Assembly (NCBI RefSeq): GCF_025147485.1
Contig: NZ_CP102263.1
Span: 1,873,501 to 1,937,500 of the forward strand
From: Bacteroides uniformis
GTDB taxonomy: Bacteria > Bacteroidota > Bacteroidia > Bacteroidales > Bacteroidaceae
Reading direction: 5' to 3'
DNA: 64,000 nucleotides
Below, piece by piece: positions 9,362-17,953 of this stretch (position 1 is its first letter; each line of letters opens with the position of its first letter). Under the pieces are notes generated by a model. The model was not told the origin of the DNA and made no database searches. It worked only from the letters and a program-made list of their open reading frames with translations. The position numbers were made by a program, and so were the translations under genes.

Positions 9362-10500
9362 TTATTTAGACTGCTTCAATAACCATATTTCAAAGAATTT
9401 ATCGTAAACCTTGTATTCTCCAAGTTCACAAGTAACAAAATCCTTGTCCAACAATCCTTTTATAGCTCCTTGTACTGAGCTGGCTGTCAATTTATAGGTT
9501 TTCAAGAATCTGGAAGAAGTTATTTCCCTTGCTTTTCCTTCTTTGCAAATGGCAAACAATACCTCCTTTTGTTTGGGAGGAAGTTGATAAAGAAGAGAGG
9601 AATAAGTAAAATTCAACTGAGACTAAATGTTTTCGATCGCTATGCTCACTTTGTCTGCCGTACAAATTTCACCTGTAGCTGTCATTGCATACAATGAGTT
9701 GGAGATGAATTGAATATACCATGTAATGCCCTCAAAACGTTCATATACGTTCTGAACAGTTTCTTCTGTAATGTCTTTATTGGCTATGAGGAAATGTTTC
9801 CTAATAAACTTTGTGTAAGTTCCTATGTCTATTGGATGTAATTCCATGATGGCTGTACTTTGATAGAAAGGGCGTGCTGGACTTGTGAATATTTCGCCCA
9901 TCATATGCCGTTGGGAACCTGCATAAATAAATCTTGCATTTGCGCAATGCTGAATATGGGTACGCAATACAGCTTCAATATTTTTTCCGGATATTTGGCA
10001 ATAGCTTGAAATTCGTCAATAGCCACCAGGCAGGGCTTGTCGGCCTTCTCCAAATAATAAAAAATTTCATCCAAAGTAATAGAAGGAGTTTTTATATCTC
10101 TCATCTCCAAATTCCAACCGGGATTTCCTGCAAAATCAAATGAAATTCCCGCCCGAAGCGATGACAAGCAACTTAAAAACAAATCCCACGCTTTTCTACC
10201 TCGTGGTTTCAGACCATTCATAATTCCTTTGCCAAGCTCAAAAACAAACTCTTGAAGATTCTTAGTCGCATATATATCAATCAAGAAAATATAATATTCC
10301 TTTTCGATATGTTTTTTGATGAAAACAATGTTCTATTAAGCCCGTCTTTCCTAAACGACGAGAAGATATTAAAGCTACATTGTTACCATTTGTGATATAA
10401 CGGGTTAATGTTCCGGTTTCAGCTACACGGTCACAAAAATATTCAGCGGATATATATCCATTGGTTATGAAAGGGTATTCTTCTCCATAAAGTGAATGCT
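9362..10500 (-). pseudogene. Decayed AAA ATPase gene (second ATPase family)
   Basis: Reading three minus-strand frames in turn reconstructs one ATPase of about 375 aa: an N-terminal FITNGYISAEYFCDR block, Walker A-like SSRRLGKTG, IDIYATKNLQEFVFELGKG, Walker B LVAIDEF, a sensor region FIYAGSQRHMM, and a winged-helix-like C-terminus. Three lesions break it: an extra base in an A-run near 10311-10316, a missing base in an A-run near 9982-9987, and an in-frame TAG at 9623-9625. No ATG is evident at its start. It differs from the DUF4143 ATPases on either side. Homopolymer sequencing error could explain the two frameshifts but not the stop codon. Confidence 0.8.
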
Positions 10501-10639
10501 TTATACAAAAAAAATTATAATCTTATTATAATGCAAATATCACAATGCTTTTGTATCGATTCTCCAACTTTGTTTCATATAATCTGTCAGAGGAAATCTG
10601 TTGATTTACTCTTCTCATATTGGAAATTAAATTATAGAT

Positions 10640-11866
10640 TTACAATCTTTCTTTATCCTCTGCCAACAAAAAGTTTCGCAGTGAAATCTGTTTAATTCCT
10701 TTGTAATTTCCCCCGCTTTGCATTTCATCCATTGTAACTACATATTTGGGGTAATTGTCTGCTATTTCCAAAAGATTGCCAAATTCTCGCCTAACAGTTG
10801 CATCATCGGGAAGCATATATGCTACTTGGATATAGACTTTATGGTCGTCCTTGGAAGCAATGAAATCAATTTCCTTATTGCCACTCTTTCCGACATATAC
10901 TTCATATCCATATCTTAATAAATCAATGCATACAACATTTTCCATTAACTTGTTGATGTCTTTTCGAAAATCAAAATGCTGTATGGAATTATGTAATCCC
11001 AAATCTTCAAAATAATATTTCTCACCAATCTCAAAGATTTTCATCCCTCGGATTTCAGCTCGTTGAATTTTGTAAATAAAGAAACTATTGCACAGTGCCT
11101 TTAGATAGTTCAGAATTGTCTGCGTGGGAATGTTGACGTGTTGCGACTTTAAATATTTACTAATATTCTGGGCAGAAAAAAGAGAGCCGGTATTATCTAT
11201 CAGATAAGCTACGAGATTCTCCAAAAAAGATACATTCCGGATTGATTCACGTGCAACCACATCTTTTAGTAGGATAGTAGAATAAACGTTTCTCAAATAC
11301 TCGAATATGACATTCTTGTCCATTGTTAGATTATGAATGTATGGCATACCTCCGAATGTAAGATAGAGTTTTAGACTTTCGGTGGAGTCTTGGCGTTGAT
11401 TGAAAGTTAAGAATTCCCCATAGCTAAGTGAGTGAATGGGAAATTCTATATATCTTCCTGCCAATTGAGTAGCAAGTTCACTGGACAGCATTTTAGCATT
11501 ACTTCCGGTGCAATAGATATCACATTTATTTTCGTTCAATAAACTCCGCAGACACAATTGGAATTCTTCAATCTCTTGGATTTCATCTACAAAAAGATAG
11601 TTATGATTATACCCAGTAACCTTCTTTAAAACATATTGATAAAGATCCATGTAGTTCCTAATTTCCGTGAAGGCAAGTTGCTCTTTATCTACAAAAATGA
11701 TATTGGCTTCCGGTATGTTTTTCTTTATGATATCTGATATCTGTAAAAGAATGTAGCTTTTACCTATCCTACGTTGGCCGGTTATTACTTTTATTATACT
11801 TTTATCAATAAACGGTTCAATTCTCTTTATGTATAAAGGACGGGAGATATAATTTTTCATATTCAA
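10640..11866 (-). CDS. AAA+ ATPase with C-terminal DUF4143 domain (copy 2)
   Basis: This 408-aa protein differs from copy 1 (2985-4211) at six positions: residue 14, the TGYNHNY segment near 87, NQRQD, AEIRG, HKVYIQ, and the penultimate residue. Walker A (GQRRIGKS), Walker B (LFVDE) and the DUF4143 EIDFIAS motif are intact. Its promoter differs: the -7 box has become TATCTTTT. The protein is better conserved between copies than the adjoining spacer, which suggests selection on the protein or gene conversion. It is again divergent from a truncated susC. The role is unknown; a part in maintaining or rearranging the cassettes would be speculation. Confidence 0.88.
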   Translation of the reverse strand: MNMKNYISRPLYIKRIEPFIDKSIIKVITGQRRIGKSYILLQISDIIKKNIPEANIIFVDKEQLAFTEIRNYMDLYQYVLKKVTGYNHNYLFVDEIQEIEEFQLCLRSLLNENKCDIYCTGSNAKMLSSELATQLAGRYIEFPIHSLSYGEFLTFNQRQDSTESLKLYLTFGGMPYIHNLTMDKNVIFEYLRNVYSTILLKDVVARESIRNVSFLENLVAYLIDNTGSLFSAQNISKYLKSQHVNIPTQTILNYLKALCNSFFIYKIQRAEIRGMKIFEIGEKYYFEDLGLHNSIQHFDFRKDINKLMENVVCIDLLRYGYEVYVGKSGNKEIDFIASKDDHKVYIQVAYMLPDDATVRREFGNLLEIADNYPKYVVTMDEMQSGGNYKGIKQISLRNFLLAEDKERL

Positions 11867-11901
11867 ACATGATTTAGTTTATATGAAAAGATATAAAATA
11901 T

Positions 11902-11917
11902 TTCAATTATAATTGAA
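11902..11917. repeat. 16-bp perfect palindrome upstream of ATPase copy 2
   Basis: Identical to the palindrome at 4247-4262 and at the same place relative to the ATPase gene, while bases on both sides differ between the copies. Confidence 0.55.
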
Positions 11918-12292
11918 TATTTCCATGTATATTCCACATTCATACATTATAAATAATATATGTAAACTAAATATTTCTCAACAAAAAAGAATTTTGGGAC
12001 TTTTATGGATAAAATCTATATTTCAAGATAAATTCCTCTATATAATTTATCGTTATTCTTGAATAAAAAACATTTGTTGGGTTAATTAGTACATCACAAA
12101 TTAAAAGGGTAGAATGAAATTTAATAATAACGTGCTTATTATCAGCTTTTAATTATTCAAAATGGTATGAAATGGGTACTTCAAACCACTTACCTCCCTT
12201 CGCCATATACCTTTATATAGAATATATAATAGAGTAAGCCTTGTTTTATAATGATTGTAAATTATTAATTTTCAGCAATATACATATATTGT
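11918..12292. other. Non-coding spacer before the second truncated susC, no gene seen
   Basis: This is the counterpart of 4263-4637. No gene is seen in it. The frame leading into susC is closed by TAA at 12266-12268 and has no start codon after it, so no alternative N-terminus with a signal peptide exists here. Confidence 0.6.
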
Positions 12293-12327
12293 AGTTCCGC
12301 GAAAACTCTGGTAATTTCGTATATTGG
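12293..12327 (+). other. Shared susC 5' junction (candidate recombination site), copy 2
   Basis: The stretch from AGTTCCGCGAAAAC through TGGTAATTTCGTA is identical to that at 4638-4665 and encodes SSAKTLVISYIG in frame with the susC that follows. Confidence 0.6.
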
Positions 12328-12328
12328 T

Positions 12329-15304
12329 ATGCAGACCCAGGAGGTGGCAATAAAATCCAGCGTAAAAGTGGTGATGAAGTCTGATACTGAGATGCTTGAT
12401 GAGGTAATGGTGGTCGCTTTCGGTACAGCAAAGAAGTCTGCATTTACGGGTTCGGCTAAGGTGGTTGGTACCGAAAAGCTGGAGCAGTCGCAAGTGACGA
12501 ATGTTACCGATGCTTTGGCAGGTGCTGTGCCGGGTGTGACATTGACTTCCAATGACGGTGCTCCAGGTGCAAAATCATCCATCAAGATTCGTGGTTTTAG
12601 TTCTATCAATGCAAAGAATGACCCTCTGATTATTGTGGACGGCGCTCCTTATAGCGGTGATATTAATAATATCAATCCTAACGACGTTGAGTCAATGACA
12701 GTATTGAAGGATGCAGCTTCGAATGCACTTTACGGTGCTCGTGGTGCTAATGGTGTAATTATCATCACTACCAAAAGAGCCAACATGTCGGGAGAGGCTA
12801 AGGTGACTTTTGATGCTAAGTGGGGTGCTAACACTCGAGCGTTGCAGAAATATGAAGTGATTGACAATCCTGGCATGTACTACGAGATGCATTATCGTGC
12901 CATGAACAATTATTATAAGTCAACGGGAATGAATGACCAGGCTGCATGGCTTGAGGCAAACAAGAATTTGTTTGGCTCCAACGGTGGATTGGGATACAAT
13001 GTATATACGGTTCCCGATGGGCAATTCCTCATCGGCCAGAACGGTAAGCTCAACCCCAACGCTACATTGGGTAGAGTGACGAACTATAAAGGACGTGATT
13101 ATCTGCTGACTCCGGATGATTGGGAAGATGTAGGAATGCGTACCGGTCTGCGTCAGGAATACAACTTCTCGGTGAGCGCAGCCAATGAAAAGTCCTCTTT
13201 CTATGTTTCTTTAGGTTATCTTGGAAATGAGGGTATCACTGAAGGCTCTGACCTGAAACGTTTGACAGGCCGTTTGAAAGCCGACTATCAGGCAAAGAAG
13301 TGGTTGAAGATTGGTGGTAATATGGGATATGCACGTTTTGATTCTAACTCGTTGAGTAACAATGGTACCAGTTCGTCTACCGGTAATATATGGGCGTTTG
13401 TTACCCAAATGGCTCCCATCTATCCCGCCTACGTGCGCAATGCTGACGGCAGCATCATGGTGGATAATAATGGTATTGGAATGATGGACTACGGTAGTGG
13501 TATCAATGCAGGTATGCAGCGTCCTTTCATTGCTGATGCCAACCCTATTCTAGACAATAAACTAAATACCAGAAACTCTGAAGGAAATGCCATTAACGGC
13601 AACGCCTTTGTAGATATAACTCCTATAGAAGGCCTAAAGGTGACATTCAATGGTGCTTTCAACTTGGATGAGACACGTCATAGTTACGTTTACAATCCTT
13701 ACTACGGGCAGTTCGACTCCACTGGCGGTACAGTGAGTAAGTATCATACACGTACTTACGATTACAACCTGCAACAACTTGTTTCTTATGCCCGTTCGTT
13801 TGGCGACAATAACTTCGATATTCTTTTAGGTCACGAATATTATGATTATCGCTACTATGAACTTGGGGCCAGCAAGTCGCAGATGTTCTCTCAAGGCAAT
13901 AAGGAATTGGATGGTGCCATTATCGACGGACAAGGTGCTTCTTCCTATAAAGAGCGTCGTAACAATGAAGGTTTCTTCGGCCGTTTGCAATACAATTATG
14001 ACGAACGCATCTTCGGCTCGGCTTCTTTGCGTCGTGATGCTTCCAGCCGTTTCCATCCGGACCATCGCTGGGGTACATTCTGGTCGGTAGGCGGTGCGTG
14101 GCTTATCAACAAAGAAAGCTGGTTTGATGCTTCATGGGTGCAGGAACTGAAGCTGAAGGCTTCTATTGGTTCACAAGGTAATGACAATATCGGTGACTTC
14201 CTCTATACGGATAGATTTAACATTATCAACTCTAACAACAGCCTTGGTACTTCATTTAAATCTAAGGGCACTAAAGACATCACTTGGGAAACCAACACTA
14301 ACTTCAATATCGGTGCAGAGTTCCAGTTGTGGAACCGTGTAACCGGTAGCATCGAGTACTACAGACGTAAGACTTCGGATATGTTGTTCTCATTTACCGT
14401 GGCTCCATCATTGGGTTATGCTTCCTATATGGACAACGTTGGTAACATGGTCAATAGTGGTGTGGAAATGGACTTCAATGTGAATATCTTCGATACACGT
14501 AACTTTACGTGGGATGTGAATGTGAACATTTCAACCTTGAAGAACCGTATTACGATGCTTGATCCTGATAAGTTGATTACTACTGAGTATACAGCTGATG
14601 GAAAAGGATATAAGGGCTATTCTAACGGAAGCTTCTTCATTGGTGAAGATTTGTCTATGTTTACATGGCGCTTGAAGGAGTATGCCGGAGTGAATGAAAA
14701 GGGTGAGTCTTTGTTCTATAAGAATGTCAAGGACGAGGCCGGCAATATCACCGGACGTGAAACGACTACGAATCATGCTCAGGCTGACTATTACATCACA
14801 GAGGAAAGCTCAATACCTAAAGTGTATGGTGGTTTCGGTACCAAACTGAAAGTCTATGGCGTGGACTTTGGCATAAACTTCACTTACCAGATTGGTGGTA
14901 AGCAATATGATGGTACGTATGCTTACTTTATGTCGTCACCTTATGGTACGGCTGGTTACAACTACCATAAGGATTTGCTGAACTCATGGACTCCTGAGAA
15001 CACAAATACTAATATCCCTCGTTTCCAGATGAACGACCAATATTCAGGGGCAATGTCTACGCGCTTCTTGACAAATGCAAGCTTCTTGAATATCCAGAAT
15101 ATTAATGTGGGCTACACGTTGCCTTCCAAGTGGACAAGAAAGTTGGCCATCAACTCATTGCGTGTGTATATGTCGGCAGAAAATGTTTTCTATTGGTCTA
15201 AACGTAAAGGGTTCGACCCACGTCAGTCATACGACGAGACAACCAATGCTACTTTCTATTCACCGATGCGTACCATCTCTGGTGGTGTGTCATTTGAGTT
15301 CTAA
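12329..15304 (+). CDS. N-terminally truncated SusC-family receptor (cassette 3, probably silent)
   Basis: The 991-aa frame starts MQTQEVAIKSSVKVVMKSDT and reaches the SusC motif EMLDEVMVVAFG at residue 21. The plug region (SIKIRGFSSINAKNDPLIIVDG) and the full barrel with a terminal GGVSFEF follow. As in cassette 2, the signal peptide and most of the N-terminal domain are missing, and the sequence joins the repeated spacer at the same codon. Beyond the first 25 or so residues the two truncated receptors are clearly different proteins, as expected for alternative cassettes sharing a joining site. It is followed by susD and a lipoprotein gene. Confidence 0.85.
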   Translation: MQTQEVAIKSSVKVVMKSDTEMLDEVMVVAFGTAKKSAFTGSAKVVGTEKLEQSQVTNVTDALAGAVPGVTLTSNDGAPGAKSSIKIRGFSSINAKNDPLIIVDGAPYSGDINNINPNDVESMTVLKDAASNALYGARGANGVIIITTKRANMSGEAKVTFDAKWGANTRALQKYEVIDNPGMYYEMHYRAMNNYYKSTGMNDQAAWLEANKNLFGSNGGLGYNVYTVPDGQFLIGQNGKLNPNATLGRVTNYKGRDYLLTPDDWEDVGMRTGLRQEYNFSVSAANEKSSFYVSLGYLGNEGITEGSDLKRLTGRLKADYQAKKWLKIGGNMGYARFDSNSLSNNGTSSSTGNIWAFVTQMAPIYPAYVRNADGSIMVDNNGIGMMDYGSGINAGMQRPFIADANPILDNKLNTRNSEGNAINGNAFVDITPIEGLKVTFNGAFNLDETRHSYVYNPYYGQFDSTGGTVSKYHTRTYDYNLQQLVSYARSFGDNNFDILLGHEYYDYRYYELGASKSQMFSQGNKELDGAIIDGQGASSYKERRNNEGFFGRLQYNYDERIFGSASLRRDASSRFHPDHRWGTFWSVGGAWLINKESWFDASWVQELKLKASIGSQGNDNIGDFLYTDRFNIINSNNSLGTSFKSKGTKDITWETNTNFNIGAEFQLWNRVTGSIEYYRRKTSDMLFSFTVAPSLGYASYMDNVGNMVNSGVEMDFNVNIFDTRNFTWDVNVNISTLKNRITMLDPDKLITTEYTADGKGYKGYSNGSFFIGEDLSMFTWRLKEYAGVNEKGESLFYKNVKDEAGNITGRETTTNHAQADYYITEESSIPKVYGGFGTKLKVYGVDFGINFTYQIGGKQYDGTYAYFMSSPYGTAGYNYHKDLLNSWTPENTNTNIPRFQMNDQYSGAMSTRFLTNASFLNIQNINVGYTLPSKWTRKLAINSLRVYMSAENVFYWSKRKGFDPRQSYDETTNATFYSPMRTISGGVSFEF

Positions 15305-15323
15305 ACCTAATATATAGATTACA

Positions 15324-16958
15324 ATGATTATGAAGAAGAATATATTCAAACTATTTTCGGTTATGGTCGTATCGGCCACGGTATTGACCGGCTGTATAGA
15401 AGAGGTTTTTCCCGAAGATTCTACAGCGACCTCCGATCAGATTGGTGCATCGGCAACAGCGATTGAGGCTTCGCTTAATGGCTTGCCATCGCAAATGGTA
15501 CAAGGCTATCTAGTGTACGGTAAGCAAACACATGAGACCGACCTTGCTTATCCCTCATTGATGTTGGCCCAGACAGAACTGCTGGGTGATGTCGTGGCTA
15601 CGGATTACGGATATGACTGGTGGTGGCGCTTCAATGCCAATAATGGTATGAACGACACCGGCTATTATTCATATTTGCCTTACTTCACCCTATATAAGTT
15701 CGTTAAATCGGCCAATGACGTGATTGCGGCCGTTGATGTGACTGATCCCACAATTACCGATGAAATGCGTGGGCTTGGAAGTATAGCCCATGCTTTCCGT
15801 GCATTGGACTATTATACGCTGATGGTACTTTTCGAACCGGTAGAAAACATCTATACCGATTGTAGCAAGGTACTGGGGCTGACGGTGCCCATCGTGACTG
15901 AGGCAACAACTAACGACATTGCGAAGAGCAATCCGCGTGCAACCCACGAAGAATTGGTGAATTTCATTCTTGCCGACCTTGACAAGGCAGAGATAGGTCT
16001 GGAGTCTTATACACCTGTCAGTAAGAACTTCCCTGACTTGGCGGTCGTATATGGTCTGAAGGCCAAAGTATATATGTGGGATGGTCAGTTTGCTAAAGCT
16101 GCCGAGTATGCCCGCAAGGCTATTGATAAGTCGGGAGCAACACCTATGAGCGAATCACAGTGGCATAATCCCACTACCGGTTTCAATACGGCTACTTCTG
16201 CATGGATGTGGTACCTTCACCCCACGGCTTCCAATATGGGTAATCTTGCTAATTTCATTGGTCACATTTCCAATGAAGCGGATTGGGGATATGCTTCTTT
16301 GTCTAAGCTCCAGATGGCACGTTCACTTTATGACGCGATTCCTGCTACCGATTTCCGCAAATATTCTTACCTTGACCCGGACAGAAGTACTTACGCTTAC
16401 CAGTCAGTGAGAGGCAATGCATGGCTGGATGAACAACCGGATTATATGTCATTGAAGTTCCGCCCCGTGGGTGGTGACTATAACACTTATTCTGTGGGTG
16501 CGGCTGCAGATATTCCCGTGATGCGTGTGGAAGAGATGTATCTCATAGAGGCTGAAGCAGTAGGTGCCAGCCAGAATGTGGCAGCAGGCGTACAGTTGTT
16601 GAATAACTTTATGAAGCAGTACCGCCAGAGCAATTACAATTTCAGTACGGGTGATTTGCGTAATTTCCAACTTGAGGTGTTGAAACAGATGCGTATCGAG
16701 TTCTGGGGTGAGGGAATCGCATTCCCCACGGCTAAACGTCTGAAACCGGATGTCATTCAGAATTATGAGGGTACCAACTTTATAGAAGATATCTTCAAGA
16801 TAAACTGTAAAGGTGTGAAGCCCAACTGGACATTGATGATTCCTAAGACCGAGGTCGATTCAAATACTGCCCTTCAGGGAATGAACAATCCGGACCCGTC
16901 CGGTGCTATTGCTAAACGTCCTACTCCGATAGGGGAGTTTGCACCGGGTAACAATTAA
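15324..16958 (+). CDS. SusD/RagB-family lipoprotein (cassette 3)
   Basis: The 544-aa protein has a lipoprotein signal ending VLTGC; ATG 15330 is an equally plausible start two codons in. It carries the SusD signature RVEEMYLIEAEAVGAS and a C-terminal QMRIEFWGEGIAFPTAKRLK. It lies 19 bp after the truncated susC and 31 bp before the next lipoprotein gene, so the three would be co-transcribed. Similarity to the SusD of cassette 1 in the YPSLMLAQTE and SNPRATHEELVNFILADLDKA regions suggests cassettes 1 and 3 share an origin. Confidence 0.92.
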   Translation: MIMKKNIFKLFSVMVVSATVLTGCIEEVFPEDSTATSDQIGASATAIEASLNGLPSQMVQGYLVYGKQTHETDLAYPSLMLAQTELLGDVVATDYGYDWWWRFNANNGMNDTGYYSYLPYFTLYKFVKSANDVIAAVDVTDPTITDEMRGLGSIAHAFRALDYYTLMVLFEPVENIYTDCSKVLGLTVPIVTEATTNDIAKSNPRATHEELVNFILADLDKAEIGLESYTPVSKNFPDLAVVYGLKAKVYMWDGQFAKAAEYARKAIDKSGATPMSESQWHNPTTGFNTATSAWMWYLHPTASNMGNLANFIGHISNEADWGYASLSKLQMARSLYDAIPATDFRKYSYLDPDRSTYAYQSVRGNAWLDEQPDYMSLKFRPVGGDYNTYSVGAAADIPVMRVEEMYLIEAEAVGASQNVAAGVQLLNNFMKQYRQSNYNFSTGDLRNFQLEVLKQMRIEFWGEGIAFPTAKRLKPDVIQNYEGTNFIEDIFKINCKGVKPNWTLMIPKTEVDSNTALQGMNNPDPSGAIAKRPTPIGEFAPGNN

Positions 16959-16989
16959 CCAATGAACTAACTTTTAATAGAATTTGTAT

Positions 16990-17766
16990 ATGAATAAGAT
17001 ATTCAATAAATTGTTTTTGGGCTTGGCCGTATGCGGTTTGGCTATGACGGCTTGTTCAGACGGTGTGGAGTGGGAGCCTTCTCCGGTTCCTACCGAGGGT
17101 GTACAAGCTTATATTTATGCTGATAACACTGATTTGACTTATTATCCGAATGATGAACAGGTTTTTGTGGTCAAAATCGGCCGTCAGAAAACAGATGCGG
17201 CTGCATCTATTCGCTTGACTACAGATGCGGAGAACGTAACAGTGCCGACAACGGTTGATTTTGCTGCCGGTGAAGCACTCAAAGAAGTAAAGATTGCGTT
17301 TGACATAGCTGTGGGTACTACTGCATCTTATACAATTACCATTCCTGAAGAAGATTCCTATGTTTATGGTTCACCCAAGGTGACGATAAAAATAAAGCGT
17401 GACTATACTTGGCTCAATATAGGTATAGGCTACTATGCATCTCAATTATTTGGCGAGGGTTGGGATCAACCTGTACTGAAGGCTAAAGAGGCTAATATCT
17501 ATAAGCTGGAAGATTGCATTACGAAAGGATATCCCATCATGTTTACGCTAAGCGATGACAATCAAGAACTGATAGGTTGGGATCCTCAACCTACTGGTTA
17601 TGACAAGACGGATTATGGTATGCTATATTTTGCAGCTGCAGGTATGGAGCGTAAAGGGAACGTGTTGTCTTTCCCGATGCAGGGCTTAGTAATACTTGAC
17701 GGTGGTAAATGGGGAGTACTGTATCAGGGATTCACGGAAACGTTGGAGATGCCGGAAGGGTTCTGA
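16990..17766 (+). CDS. Surface lipoprotein of a SusC/SusD cassette, function unknown
   Basis: Starting at ATG 16990 the protein has 258 aa and a lipoprotein signal MNKIFNKLFLGLAVCGLAMTAC (Cys22); a TTG two codons upstream is less likely. An N-terminal beta-rich domain (FVVKIGRQKTDAAASIRL, VDFAAGEALKEVKIAF) resembles a Calx-beta-like sandwich, followed by a region starting WLNIGIGYYASQLFG. It matches the overall plan of the 317-aa lipoprotein of cassette 1 but is shorter. No enzymatic motif is visible. A role as an accessory surface ligand-binding protein is inferred from its place. Confidence 0.75.
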   Translation: MNKIFNKLFLGLAVCGLAMTACSDGVEWEPSPVPTEGVQAYIYADNTDLTYYPNDEQVFVVKIGRQKTDAAASIRLTTDAENVTVPTTVDFAAGEALKEVKIAFDIAVGTTASYTITIPEEDSYVYGSPKVTIKIKRDYTWLNIGIGYYASQLFGEGWDQPVLKAKEANIYKLEDCITKGYPIMFTLSDDNQELIGWDPQPTGYDKTDYGMLYFAAAGMERKGNVLSFPMQGLVILDGGKWGVLYQGFTETLEMPEGF

Positions 17767-17797
17767 TTATCCTGGCAATTAGATAACATGTAATTTG

Positions 17798-17845
17798 AAA
17801 TGGCATGTAAGATGAAGTTCGACTTCATTTTACATGCCATTTTTC
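17798..17845 (+). terminator. Intrinsic terminator after cassette 3
   Basis: A 21-bp stem starting AAATGGCATGTAA, with one G-T pair, closes on a 3-nt loop and runs into TTTTT. It lies 31 bp after the lipoprotein stop and separates the cassette array from hflX. Confidence 0.88.
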
Positions 17846-17901
17846 TATTGTATCTGTTTTTATTTTATTCCCCTTTTTAAGGCGCTTCCGCCAAAATTAT
17901 T

Positions 17902-17909
17902 TATATTTG
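17902..17909 (+). promoter_or_regulatory. -7 promoter box of hflX
   Basis: TATATTTG matches the TAnnTTTG consensus 44 bp before the hflX ATG. No clear TTTG is seen at -33. Confidence 0.5.
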
Positions 17910-17953
17910 CTGCCCGAACCAACAATACGTATATATAATAAGGTATAGAAACT

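Larger units (their letters stand above)
10636..12355. repeat. 1.7-kb repeated module, copy 2
   Basis: Second copy of the ATPase, 462-bp spacer and susC 5' junction module found at 2980-4700, in direct orientation. The distance between equivalent points is about 7.65 kb, so recombination between the copies would remove cassette 2 with one ATPase gene. Confidence 0.9.

Noticed and set aside
10492..10695. 67-codon plus-strand open frame between the ATPase remnants
   Set aside because: It has no domain, overlaps the ATPase stop region on the other strand, and lies in A+T-rich gap DNA.
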